A stretch of 64,000 nucleotides of DNA from positions 10,613,380 to 10,677,379 of the forward strand of contig NC_029529.1 in the NCBI RefSeq assembly GCF_001577835.2, written 5' to 3'. The position numbers and the translations under genes are program-made. Positions within the stretch are counted from its first letter, which is position 1, and each line of letters starts with the position of its first letter. The notes below the pieces were generated by a model. That model was given only the letters and a program-made list of their open reading frames with translations. It had not been told where the DNA came from and ran no database searches. Positions 53,201 through 64,000 of this stretch are shown here, piece after piece. This DNA is from Coturnix japonica (taxonomy: Eukaryota > Chordata > Aves > Galliformes > Phasianidae).

Positions 53201-56200
53201 TCCCAACAGGATTTGATTGGTCTTTTTCTTTTTTTGGTCAGTGTCTGATTTTTCTTTTCTTTTTTCTTTTTAAATCCCTTAAGTAAAAGCCACAGCAAAG
53301 CTGCAGCACAGACTGCTCCTCACTGAAGAGAGAATGCTGCAGAAAGCTTTAGTGATTTACATTCAAAAGCAAACTTCACCTATATTGCAGTTATGCCCTG
53401 GGTCTGCTTCTTTTTTTTCTCCTGGGAATATCTGAGTTCCCATCTCTTCCAAAAAAATAGGCATTTGTTTGCAGTGACAGCACTTGGAACTGGGACGCTA
53501 AGTCCAATGCCAACTAAAGAATTGATATGCAGAGGGTGCACCCCACTGCTTTCCAGCTCCTTGAGTTCTCACCCCAGAGCCTGCGCACCACTGCAAGCAA
53601 TAATCACAGCAAACCTATGGCATTTCTTTCAGATTTGACAGTTCAAGAGCCTTCTTAAGAAAGAAAAAACAAACAAACAACAATAAAAAGACACCTCAGA
53701 GAGAAGCTGGAGATCTTTCCTATTTTGGTTGCTCCCTGAGCAGTGACATAAAGCACAATTTAATAGGTTTCCATGTCTGATTTCCCTTTTTTTTCTCCAC
53801 AAAAGCCTCCATCTCCTCCTGAGGATCTCATCATGCTCTCAGCTCCCCTGCTCCCCCACTTCCACCACCCCATATGCTACCTGCCCCCATAGGCAGCATG
53901 GGACAGGAGGGTGGGCAGTACCACGGTGCTGAATAACAGTGCAGGGAATTGCTGAGCACTTTGCTTTTCTTTTTCTAATGTGGCAGGGAGGGAAATGTCA
54001 TTCTAGATCTGTACCCACTACCTAGAAACTGGGTTTCATAAAATCTATGGGAACTCAGTCTGCAGATTTCAAAAGGAAAGGACACCTGTATTAAGGTAAT
54101 GTGAGTGCATTAGGATTTCTTACCCTGGGAAAGGTTTAAAGGGAGATGAATAGTCACGATTACTACCTTTGAAAGGCAAAACCTATGAGAGGACGATTTC
54201 TGGTTCTTGTTTGGCATATAAGCCCTGAGATGAGTCTCTTATGCAGCATTTAGAACCTTTTCTTTTTTGTATCTACTGGGACAGCAGCTGGAGTTACCAA
54301 ACATTTAACTTAACGTTATTTTACACTTAAGACAGAGCTCATCTTTTTGCTGCTAGCACTGCTATGCGGGCAGCACACCCTTTCTCAGATCAAGGCCCAC
54401 ATACAAACAGCTCTGGTCAATGATTATCCCTTGCAAAAAGCCTGCGACATCGTCCCTCCGGTCACCTGTTTACATCCCAAATGTTCTCAAGTTCTGCTAT
54501 TTCAAGCTTAACTCTTCTGACCTTAGTCAACGATATTCAATCCAAGCCCTCTTTCCTATATCCTGCAAGGCAAACAACTTCAGGTCAGTTTTAGCAACCA
54601 GCGCTATGTCATGCCTGTGGTCAATGACTAAATATGCCCACGCCTACGTCTCCTAAATCTGGATGTCTGTGATAGCAACCAGCAGGGTCTGGCTGGGCAG
54701 CTCCGTTTCACTGAAGATGTTTTGGGGTGTTTTTGCTCTTGAACATTTTCTTTCACCTTCAGACCATTGCCTGGATGATTTTTGACTTATTAGGTGGGAT
54801 CAACAAAGCAAGATAAGCAAAACCATTGTGACTCCTACAGAATGCCTCTACAAGCAGATGAGTCAGATAACAACTCCACGAAGCAGAAGATACCATCTGC
54901 CTCCAACGGTGCAAAGTACAAACACTTACAGACGGTACAAAACCAGGTCAGATTGTCATATTTCTCCTAAATACCTCACAGACTCAGCAGGTTGCGGCTC
55001 AGAGACTTCCTGGGTTGGAGATGGTGTGTCTGTGTTTAATACCCCTGAACAGACCTTCCTACCAACCATTTACTCAAACAGTTCTTGAGCCCATACAACT
55101 TTCTGTGTCCATAATGCCCTATGTGAATAAGCTGCTCAATTTACGTGTGAACTCTTTCTTTTTGACCCTGCTCTTTCCATTTCAGTCTTTGTTCACTGTC
55201 CCCAGGACAGTGAGAGGCTGAGTCTCATTCAAGGGGTGAGCACCTGGTTTTGTTTGGAAAATGTTCTGTTATTAACCCAGGAGAGGAAATAGGAGAAGAC
55301 CATTCTTCATTCCAGCACACTCACACAATACAAACATCACCTTTGCAAAGTTCCCTTTGGTGGATACCAATGTGTGTAACGAGATGATTCCCTCCACCTT
55401 TTCAGTATTTAAAGGGGTAAAGGATTACTCCTCCAAAAAGAAATGTTCAGAAGCAGCTCAGCTGCATCTTAATTTGTACATTTTTCATCTCATGAGACCG
55501 TGCTAAAAAAAGCACTTAAATAAAGCTTACCTGAACTGCTCCACACCATTGCATGCTGACATTGAACAGGCTGCAGAAAAAGTGTTATTCAGTTTGTTAC
55601 CCTGACCTCAGCTCTGCTGATGCGTCTCATTTGTGCCTGCTGCTCCTCTTACTGCTCCAGCCTATGCATTCCAAAGGTGATCTGGTCCAGGGATTACAGA
55701 CATGCCTCAGTGCTTTCACACAGGCAGGCAGCTCCGCACCACTACACCACTCTCACACTTCCTCCCTTCAGAAGAACCAGTTCAAGGAGCTGGTTTAAGA
55801 ACAAGGCTGCAAGTTACTGTACTGGCACAGTGGAGGAAGCTGCTCTTCAGGACAGAGGCAAGAATAAGTGCCTGGAGGCAAAGAGCATTGGAAGTGGCAT
55901 TTTCTCTGCCCTCTAAGCAGATGGGCAGTGCTGGAGGTGGCTGGTAGCTCTTAGGCTTGCAAAGCTCTGACTTTACATACATACATATATATGTACACAG
56001 TTCATTCCCTCTATATACTTATTCTGTTCCAACTGATTTCTAAGTCACGCTTGCAGTACGACTTCTCCTGATTCAGGCAACTGAATAAACCTTCTTTAAC
56101 ACCTTTGGAAAAGAAAATGCAGCTTTCAGAAAAGGCTGCTGGCTTGTGGCAGCTCCATCTCACGCCTCCCAACAACCAACCAGTTCATTTGACCCTTTGG

Positions 56201-58120
56201 TCTCTGTCTCCAGCTTCCTACAAGTCCTGCCCCATGCAGCTGGGAAAGATCCCAGGCACATCTGTCCTTACGACACCACCAAAACCCAGCAGACTGGCCT
56301 GCTTGCTTGTTTTTGTTCTATTTGTTTCTCTGCATCGAGTGATCCCATAAAGCAAAACATTTTTGTCATGTCAGAGAACCAAAATGTCCCGTATCCAAAA
56401 CAAAAACAGAGACCCAATAGAATCCATTAATATGTTACTAAATAAGACTTGCCTGCCCTCTCTGGCCCAGAGCTGAGGTTCCCAGGAGTTCTGTTAATAA
56501 TCTGTTTTCCCATTACACGCAATGCACTTGCTAGGATTCGTTGCACTCCGAGCATGAAGTGGGTGGAATGGCATCCATCATGGATGTCACCAAATTTAGA
56601 ATAAAACATACACATCTGCTTACATAACAAGTTGAATGGGCCTGGTTCACAGAACTAGATATTTGATCCATGGCTTAGCTTGGGTGTGGGAGATACCAAA
56701 GTGGCTATAAGCCTTTCTCCCATCCAGTAGCTGGATAGCTCTGGTACTAATTTGAGGACCATGTGTACATACCTCTAACAGACACTGGCTGGGAATAGCT
56801 CCCAACAAGACACACTGGGAATTGAAGCAAAGCAGGCAGCAGCAGCCAAGACAGGATGTCACAGGAGGCCAGGAATGGATGTCATATAATGCCTATGCTG
56901 TTTGGAACCTCTTCCTCCACAGGAATTCTTCAATAGGTGTCCTATTAAATATGGCAGCTGTCTCACAAATCCTGGTGAGTCGTCTCCAATAGCCAGATTT
57001 TCTAACAACGGATTCCAAGTCATTCCTTGCAAGGAAGACATAAAAAATGCATTTGCCCAACAGAGGGAGAAGCTTCAGTCTTCCCATTAATGTTCCCAAA
57101 CTAATCAGCTTTTCCAGGAGGCTATTTTAGGTGTTGATTCTGTAATAGTGAAGTTATTGGACAAATGAAGAGCATGGCATACGCTGTAGCTTTGAGTAAT
57201 TCACATTCCTAAGGTGCTAAAAGCCTGAAATACTTCCTCTGGGCATGAAATAGATCTGCCATCAAAGAAGCCCGCATTCCTGACAGCGCCTGTCCCACAG
57301 ACTCCCATAGGAGAAAGTCTGCAGAGCTGAACTGGTCTGACCCCAGGAAGTCCTTTCCACATCTCTCATTCTTGCCTCGTTTCGCCTTGAGTTTTTAGGA
57401 TTTGCTGAAGGGCTGATCTGATGACTGGCTGTCTCTCTTTCCGTACACATTCTTGGCCTTCCTTCTTAGATTAACACCACATTAAAGCTGGGATGTTAAC
57501 CATGTGAGTGAAGGGGTCCAAAATGTTAACAAAGCCCTTCTGGAGAATTCACTCATTCAACACTGCTTACGTGTGTTGTTGTTTTGTTTTTTTTTAAGAT
57601 CTCCTGATTTCTTTGCTAATAACACAAGAAACTGCTTTCAGACTGAAGCAAAGTGCAGCCAGAAAATACCATTTCTCCGAGGAATCCTAACTATTGCGAG
57701 CTTCTCTGCATCCATTTTAGCAGAATGAAGTACTGTCGAGATCTCCAATTAAAACATTCATAATTCGGTGTGCCTATTTTCTTCCCTTTCTTGGACCACT
57801 GACAAGACTGAAGAAAATAAAGCAAACATAGTGAGTTCCATGGAGAGCTTTGGATGTAGTAACATCTGTAAGTGAACCAAGTAAAAATCAACCCAGCAAC
57901 CTGAGGAATAACTACATTATCTCTCCGGAGAATCTTCTTCAGGCCTTGTGCTCGTTCAGGGAGCTGAGGGAAGGATTAATGCGGCCCTCTGTAAAGTCGG
58001 CTTGTTTTCATCGCAAAGTACATTCACTCCTTGATTTTATTCATATGAAAGCACAGTGTGCTGGTGAGGGGATGTTCAAGCAAAGCCAAAAACCCACACA
58101 ATGCTTCACAACGGAATGAA
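41260..58120. other. Intergenic region between RHBDF1 and MPG, about 17 kb
   Basis: No gene can be supported here. The longer open frames (for example 42471-43019 and the opposed pair at 43791-44304) have no recognised domain and no splice context. I see no CR1 copy, unlike the flanking genes; there are only short T-rich or A-rich tracts near 53220-53280 and 53660-53690 and small TA-rich patches. A GATA/NF-E2-like cluster near 54.8 kb is listed separately. Homologous mammalian DNA holds boundary and regulatory sites of the globin domain. Confidence 0.5.
54811..54870 (+). promoter_or_regulatory. GATA / NF-E2-like / GATA motif cluster
   Basis: AGATAAG (54811-54817), ATGAGTCAG (54858-54866) and an overlapping AGATAA (54865-54870) lie within 60 bases. 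Paired GATA and MAF-NF-E2/AP-1 sites are the signature of erythroid enhancers such as mammalian HS-40. Here the 7-bp TGAGTCA core is present, but the flanking GC of a full MARE is not. Position about 3 kb upstream of the MPG island suggests a distal element. Activity is inference only. Confidence 0.35.
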
Positions 58121-58330
58121 AGCCACTATACGACCGTCCTCACATACAGGCCGCAGAAGCCTGCGGCCTAGTCGGGAGGCGGCGCCCCGCTGCAGCCCGC
58201 CCCGATACAGGCCCGGCCCAGCGGCGGCGGCGGCGCGGCCCGGTAGGTTCGTGTACGGCTCGGCTGGGCCGCCTGCAGGCCGCAGTGAGGCCTGGCCCTG
58301 CGGGGTGAGGGTTATTAACCTTGTCCTTGT
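58120..58330 (+). promoter_or_regulatory. MPG: MPG CpG-rich promoter and probable exon 1
   Basis: A compact GC-rich island with a CGG run and no TATA box. A good donor, CCCG|GTAGGT, ends a likely non-coding first exon at 58242. An upstream ATG (58100) opens a frame through this exon but does not join in frame to the ATG in the next exon, so I place the start codon at 59528. The exon's 5' limit is not visible. Confidence 0.6.
58148..58169. repeat. Perfect 9-bp GC-rich inverted repeat in the MPG leader
   Basis: AGGCCGCAG and CTGCGGCCT are exact reverse complements with the four-base loop AAGC. If transcribed, this would form a very stable 5' UTR hairpin. A further GCAGGCCGCAG copy lies about 110 bases downstream. 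Confidence 0.85.
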
Positions 58331-59523
58331 AACCCGGGTGGGTCTGAACGGGTGTCGGTGGGCTGGGTATAAACGCGTCCTGCGGTGTGATAGCGGTGTG
58401 ATGCTGCTGGGCTTCTTTGTGCAGGATGGAATTGTAAATGTCTCATAGAAAAGGCTGTGAGGTCTCACCCCGCTGTCTGCTTTGTTATCAGTGCTGTTTG
58501 TTTCCACGTAACTGGGTTGGGTGAGGGAGGTAAGTGGCTTTTTGTGATGTTTTTAAGTTAGCACAAAGTGAAAGCTGTAGTGCAGAACCTGACGTGGAGT
58601 TGGCAGTTCTGTGGCAAGTCTGTAACACCACTGAGTTATTTATTGCAATACAGAATGCAGGTGTTGCAGTAAAATAGCTGCAGCCAAATCTAGATGTATT
58701 CTCAGTGCTTAATCCATCACTCCCAGCTCCCACATCATGCCATTAGCCAGCAGAGATTTCCAAAGAGCTGTATTGAATAACTTTGTTCCTGCTTAACAAG
58801 CATAAGGACTGCAGCACAGAAAGAAACACAAACTTCTTGAAGCCAATGTATTGGTAACAAACCTCAAAGAACAGTTTCAGGTTCTGCAGTTGTCACAGAT
58901 ACACACTGTAGTCTGCAACACACTATTCTTTATCTCCTTGGTAGGTGAGCTGAAGCTTTACTTTGTGGAGATCTTTGTACAGGTATTTGTGTAGTGACAC
59001 TATAAATCAGGCATCTCCCAGCTCCGGTGTTCTCTGTCCCACAGAGGTTTGGATTCTTACCCATTATATCACTATTTGAAATGATTGATATGTCACTTCT
59101 GTGAACTTTCTGAACCAGCACAACTTAAGAAGTGTTTTCGTATTCTCTTTTGTCTGCTTAATGGATGGTTTACGTTCTCAGTATAGAGGAGATGGTACAG
59201 ATTTACCTTTGCTTCCAAATTTCCTAACCTAACAGTTCGCAAATATATTTTTACTGCTACGTGGACCGGAGTTTATTGTTATCTTAAGCCTTTAAAAGAT
59301 GAAAGCTCAAACTGCAGCATTCTGTTTGCATGTCAATAGAGCCCAATATTTGCATAACCTGACATAGATCCAGCTGGATGTGTCCGCTGCTCCTGTGGTC
59401 TGTCTCATCAATAATACCTTCCAGAACCTTTATAGAGGGATGCGTAAAAATAAGAACTTGTGGAAATGAATTGTTTTAAAATAATCTTTACATTTCCAAA
59501 TATGTTTTGCATCTGTTTCCTAG
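58243..59523 (+). other. MPG intron 1
   Basis: AT-rich intron from the predicted donor at 58243 to the acceptor TTTCCTAG at 59516-59523. I see no exon, RNA gene or recognisable repeat in it. Confidence 0.5.
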
Positions 59524-59527
59524 AACT

Positions 59528-61065
59528 ATGCCAAGAAAAAGAAAGCTGTTGGCTCAATTAAGCGCCCTCCAAAGCAACTCCAGCAGCCCTCCTTCTGATG
59601 CATTGAAGAACCCGACCAGCACTCCTGATGGGAACTCTTCTCCAAAGAGCAGCAAATATTTTGCAACAGAGAAAAAACAGCCACAACCTTCCCAACTCCA
59701 AGCAGATTTCTTCAACCAACCCTGTATAAGCCTGGCCAAATCCTTCCTGGGACAGGTAAGACTTAGCAGCAGTATTAACTAGTACATGCTCCGCCACAGT
59801 AATAATTCAGTGTAAAGGGATGATGATGGTTTTTCTTTGCAGTTTGCCTCCAGGGCTTTGCTATTTTAGGAACGCTGTTCTCATTATTTTTCTTGTAAAA
59901 TTCTGGTTAAATTGAAGACTGGTTATTAAATCTATTTTGGATGTAGTCACAAAGGTAATGTTTTAGGTTTAATTTACTGTCACACTTCAGAATTTGTTTA
60001 TTTTCTGTGGAGTTTCTCCTTTTTTTCTGGTTTACTGAAATACACGTCGCTGTTTGTGGTTCGAAGGTTGTTTAAGGCCAATTATTTTCCTTTCAGGTAC
60101 TCTGTTGTTTGTTTTAGGCTCCTGCTTTTCCCACTGGAAAGTAATGCTATGCAGCCAGAAGCATTTCCTTCTCAACCTCCATTTGATTATATTGTGATGC
60201 TGATAGCATGGCCTTTCTTGACTGATACCCACTGTCACATTGTATGGACATATTTTGTTCTCATCTGGCAGTTCAGCAGCCTGCTTGATACTTTCTTTTA
60301 TGCTGCCTTGTATGCTCTAAAAGTTCAATCTACCTTCTATTTTTGCAGTTCTACATAACTTGGGATTACCCGTAGATACTGATGCTGGATTTATTGTAGG
60401 TCTTTCTCAACCTCTTATACATCAAATGTATTTTCTCTTTATAGACATCCCGCTAGAAGTTTGCCTTTCCTGCTTTGAATTCTGGCTGTCTCTATTAAGT
60501 TCTTAACAAAGCTTCCTTGCTTGATGTAGTTTCCCCTTTTTGCTGATAAGCAATACTGTAACAGATTATTTTGGGACCTTAATGCTTGTGGAAGGACACT
60601 GAGTTTTGTGCTTCGTAGCCATGATACAAAGTTATTTTTCAGCGCTGAGTCTTTGGTGAAGAGTTCAGATCCATTCAGTCCAGACAGTAGAGATTGGAAT
60701 AGCTCATGCTAGCTTACAGACTGCATTCAGAGAGTGAGAGAAGAGTGGGCAGTGCCATAAAGGCCCTTTTTGCTGATGGCTGTGCTTCTGGAAGCCTTGT
60801 GCTCTGGTTATTTTGCCCATGGGGCTGTTGCTAACTGATACCCTCTGCCCTCTGTTTCAGATTCTAGTTCGCAAACTTCCCGACGGCAGGGAACTCTGGG
60901 GGAGGATTGTTGAAACAGAAGCTTATCTGGGTGGGGAAGATGAAGCTTCTCATTCAAAAGGTGGGAAGCAAACTCAACGGAACGCAGCCATGTTCATGAA
61001 ACCAGGAACTCTATACGTATATCAGATCTATGGAATTTATTTCTGCGTGAACGTTTCCAGCCAAG
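59528..61065 (+). CDS. MPG: N-methylpurine DNA glycosylase (3-methyladenine glycosylase), N-terminal part
   Basis: Nuclear base-excision-repair enzyme that removes 3-methyladenine, hypoxanthine and ethenoadenine by flipping the base from DNA. Two coding exons are present: 59524-59755 (ATG at 59528-59530, 76 codons) and 60861-61065 (68 codons plus one base). The N-terminus has a basic PRKRK stretch and a Ser/Pro-rich tail. The fold begins at about residue 63 (DFFNQPCISLAKSFLGQ). Using an offset of 29 from human numbering, the pocket residues are kept: Glu96 (human catalytic Glu125) and Tyr98 (Tyr127) in VETEAY, His107 (His136), Tyr130 (Tyr159) and Asn140 (Asn169). The exon ends after VNVSSQ, and the C-terminal half lies beyond the window. 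No damage is seen. The start is the first ATG after a good acceptor. Confidence 0.95.
59756..60860 (+). other. MPG intron 2
   Basis: A 1.1-kb AT-rich intron between the two recognised MPG coding exons. I see no exon, RNA gene or transposon. The open frame at 60056-60358 has no family likeness and lies wholly inside the intron. Confidence 0.6.
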
Positions 61066-64000
61066 GTGAGTTAAGGCCAAAGAACATTCGGTGTCTATGT
61101 GTTAGCTTCAAACACTGTGAGCAGGGCCCATCTCTGGCTACATGGCCAGGTGGGATTTTGGTTCCAGCTGTGAATTCAGATGCAGAAATAAAGATCAAGG
61201 ACTGGAAGGGAATCTTTACAGGTTGGTGCCTTCAATTTGGATGACCTGAGCTGCTGCCTTATCCGTGTGATGTGGTGCACTTTGTTCCTTCAGGCTGGTG
61301 GTGTAGAAAGAAACTTGTGGTCTAGCGAGAGTCTAAACCTCGGTGTCCACTGTCATGACAAGAAAGTCTTCTGTCTCCTGCCTTTATCCCCAGAAACTAA
61401 ATGCCAAGGAAAACAAAAAGGTCTAAGATGTCTGAGCATTATTATCTGAGCTGCTACAGAAGCTTTTTAGCTGCTTTGGTTAATTAGATACCTTGAAATT
61501 GCAGTATGTGTTTCTTAAACACTGATTTTGTCAGAAAAATCTCAAAAGATTCTTTTCCACCATTCCCAAGATACAGCATGTTGTATATTCCATAGCAGAA
61601 AGCGTTGTGACATTGACCATTAACCCTCTGGTTTTGGCCTTTGGATAGTAGCCAAGCAGAAAAACAGTGCCAGGTAATAGTGTGGGGGAAGAGCCTGCCT
61701 TCCTAAGTGGAAGTCTGGAGTCTGATGGATGAACACGTGTGAACTGCATTACTGTGTCTCTGCCAAAGCTGTTCAGATAACGAAAGCAGAATGGTTCTTT
61801 GTTCAGAAAGGGGCTCTTAGTGTTTGAAATACTGGGAAATAATAAATGGAGGAAGGGAGAATCTTTGTGTACATCACTGAGGTAATGCTGAGTCGCAGGG
61901 GGGTTTTCCATGAGCTTCCTGTTGCTGCTGGGAGCCATGTGCTGTATCTCTACATTGCTTTGTGGAGAAATCCTCAATGACAGCAAAATATACCCAATGT
62001 CTCTCAGTGCTCGAGTCCCACAGCACATCTTGGCACTGGCAGCTGAATCATCTTAGTACAGAGAGGCTTCCCAAGAGCTGAGAGGCACACTGGGCTTCCC
62101 TCACTTCAGGAAGGCAGTAAATGCTGGTCGAGCTTCTCCTTGACTTTGCTGTGGTTTGTTTCTCGGGTGTTTGCCAATGTGAGCTGCCAGACCTGAAGTA
62201 ATCTCTTGTAAAATGGGGATCCCGGTGATTCTGTACCCAGGCGTGGGGTCACACAGCGGGGATCCCAGACCGGGACTTTGAAGGAGGCGCTTTGGGAGCT
62301 GTGAGTCAGATGGGTGGAGAGAGGAGCAAATTTTCTTCTCCCCAGCAGCCAAAAGCTGTTTCCAAGAGTGAGAACTGGAGTCAGTCCAGGAAGGAGAAGT
62401 GAGCAGCACAGCGCGGGTGTGGGACTTCCTTATCGCTTTGTGATTCCTGGCTGCCCTGGGACAGAACCAGGCTCTTGTTGTTAGATCCCAGCTTTTAGCC
62501 TTACATGGAGCAGCTCTGTAAGGCGTGGGAGGGCAGTGTGTGATGTTTCTGGGCTTGGGCACAAGACAGGCACTCCTGCCAACAGCAGTGTCTGTGTCAG
62601 GCAGCTGCTAAAGGCAGGTAGTCCTGAGTGTAAGCTGAGCAGGCTGCACAGAGAAGGCTGCAGCATCCTGGCAGATGAGCCAGAAGGATGCAGCTGCTGT
62701 TTAGTAGTAAAAATAAAACTGATGTGCAAGCACACTCAGGAGGTCCCAAACATCCACCACCTATGGAGGAGTGAGCAGAGAAGGCAGTAGCTCATTGTGG
62801 CATCCCTAAGCTCCTGTCTTCCCTCTGGAGGTCTTGCTCTCAGTCTCATCCGTGCTAAGAGTTGGAAAGCTTTCTAGTGGAAAAGCTCACAGAGCAGCCA
62901 GGGACAAATGCCAGGTGCCCTGCTACTGCTGCGTGGGGGTCTGGGAGTGCTGCAGCTGCTCTCAGCATGTGCCTTTATTCACATCAGCTCACAAGGACAC
63001 ACTTGAATTCAAGTGCCCGCAGTTCCCACTTGCATTTGTGATGGATGAGGGCTGGAGTGTAACCAGGCGTTCCTCAGAGTCTCACAGTCGGTGCTGGTGA
63101 GCGAGAGCATCCCAATGTGAAGGATATTTCTGTGTGCATGGATGAAAAGCAGAATTAGGACATGGGGGATGTTCTTAAAAATCTAAAAGGACCTTTGAGC
63201 TCTAAGTCACTGTAGCAGCTTTTGGCTGCCAGATTAGCTTCATTCCCTTCCTTAGCACAGGGAGTGCCTGCAAACAGATTGTGGACAGCTGCTGGAAGTG
63301 AGTGTTTCATGGAAGGCCGGGGGGCTCTGTGCAGTGCAAGGCAAGGGGCACACTTGGTAACAGCAAGAGATCGGGCTGTCAGTGTGTGAGCTGGGTGCAG
63401 CTTGTTGTGGCACTTGTACAAAACAGGAGAGGGATTCTATTCTGGGACATTGAGGTCCCTGGGGACCTGCTGGGCTTCAAGAGCCTTTGCCAGGCTTGAA
63501 TTTAGCTCCAGATGTTGGAGGTTGGAGAGAGAAAGGAAATCCTTGCAGAGCAGCATCCTCAGTGCTGAGGCGGAGGGGAGGAATGCAGTGGGCGGCCCCA
63601 CACAACAGGCACTGTGTGGGGCAGCACACAGGCTGCATTGCCAGGCCCTCATTGCACCCACTCAGGGTCAGAAGACGACCTTCCCTGCTCTCTGATGGAA
63701 AATACTGGACAAGTATTTCTGTCCCACTCAGGCTGGAAATCCTCCTTGCAGGGGATTTTCTCTGCTCAGAGCTGCATCTTTGCTTCAACCTCACTAAAAT
63801 GAGTGGGAGCAGCTACACGCCAGCAGTCCTCTTCCAGCCCAGCTCTGCCTCGTTCTGTTGGCAGCATCTGGACGTCTTTCTCCTCTCATTTGCTGGCTGG
63901 AGACTTTATCATCAGAGTTTATTATAAATCCACTGGGTTTGGGAGCAGCTTTGGATAGTTATGCCAAAACTGAACCATATGTGTGTTTATTCCTGCAGTG
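61066..64000 (+). other. MPG intron 3 to the window edge
   Basis: I searched for the expected MPG continuation (the region after SSQG, encoding a VLLR-type stretch) and did not find it. A good acceptor-like sequence, TTTATTCCTGCAG, ends at 63998, leaving two bases of a possible next exon in the window. The antisense open frames at 61531-62028 and 62101-62562 show no recognisable domain. Confidence 0.45.

Noticed and set aside
61531-62562. Two minus-strand open frames (165 and 153 residues) inside the MPG intron
   Set aside because: There is no recognisable domain, no splice partners and no promoter; I treat them as chance frames.
63995-64000. Start of MPG exon 4 at the last two bases
   Set aside because: The acceptor looks good, but two bases cannot confirm an exon, so it is noted only in the intron entry.

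Overview
This is vertebrate nuclear DNA, almost certainly from a bird and probably a galliform such as chicken. The evidence is spliced genes with GT-AG introns, several CR1 retrotransposon ends (the characteristic avian LINE), CpG-island promoters and short introns. Gene order RHBDF1-MPG with POLR3K and SNRNP25 on the far side is the conserved flank of the alpha-globin domain (NPRL3 and the globins would be expected beyond the right edge). In chicken this maps to chromosome 14; that assignment is from memory, not from a search.

Layout, left to right. (1) 1-9.66 kb: the last 14 coding exons of GTF3C1 (+), the large TFIIIC subunit. (2) 9.82-10.46 kb: POLR3K (-), the small RNA polymerase III subunit, tail-to-tail with GTF3C1. 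(3) 10.49-13.02 kb: SNRNP25 (+), a minor-spliceosome protein. It lies head-to-head with POLR3K, with 29 bp between the two ATGs. (4) 13.15-about 40.86 kb: RHBDF1/iRhom1 (-), tail-to-tail with SNRNP25. It has 17 recognised coding exons (853 residues), a probable 105-nt in-frame cassette exon not counted among them, an 11-kb 5' intron and a CpG-island promoter. (5) 41.3-58.1 kb: about 17 kb of intergenic DNA with no gene I can support and few recognisable repeats. (6) 58.1-64 kb: the promoter, probable first exon and two coding exons of MPG (+), which runs off the right edge.

Two genes serve RNA polymerase III (GTF3C1, POLR3K), one the U12 spliceosome (SNRNP25), one ADAM17 trafficking and growth-factor shedding (RHBDF1) and one base-excision repair (MPG). 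They are housekeeping neighbours rather than an operon-like system.

Points most worth a second look: a likely RHBDF1 cassette exon adding two 14-3-3-type motifs to the cytoplasmic tail; clustered small indels in POLR3K exon 2 and SNRNP25 exons 1-4, in a GC/homopolymer-rich stretch, that look like sequence error but need checking; a near-consensus CTCF motif in the RHBDF1 island; and a GATA/NF-E2-like/GATA cluster near 54.8 kb in the intergenic DNA. I found no CRISPR, no whole mobile element and no clearly novel multi-gene system.
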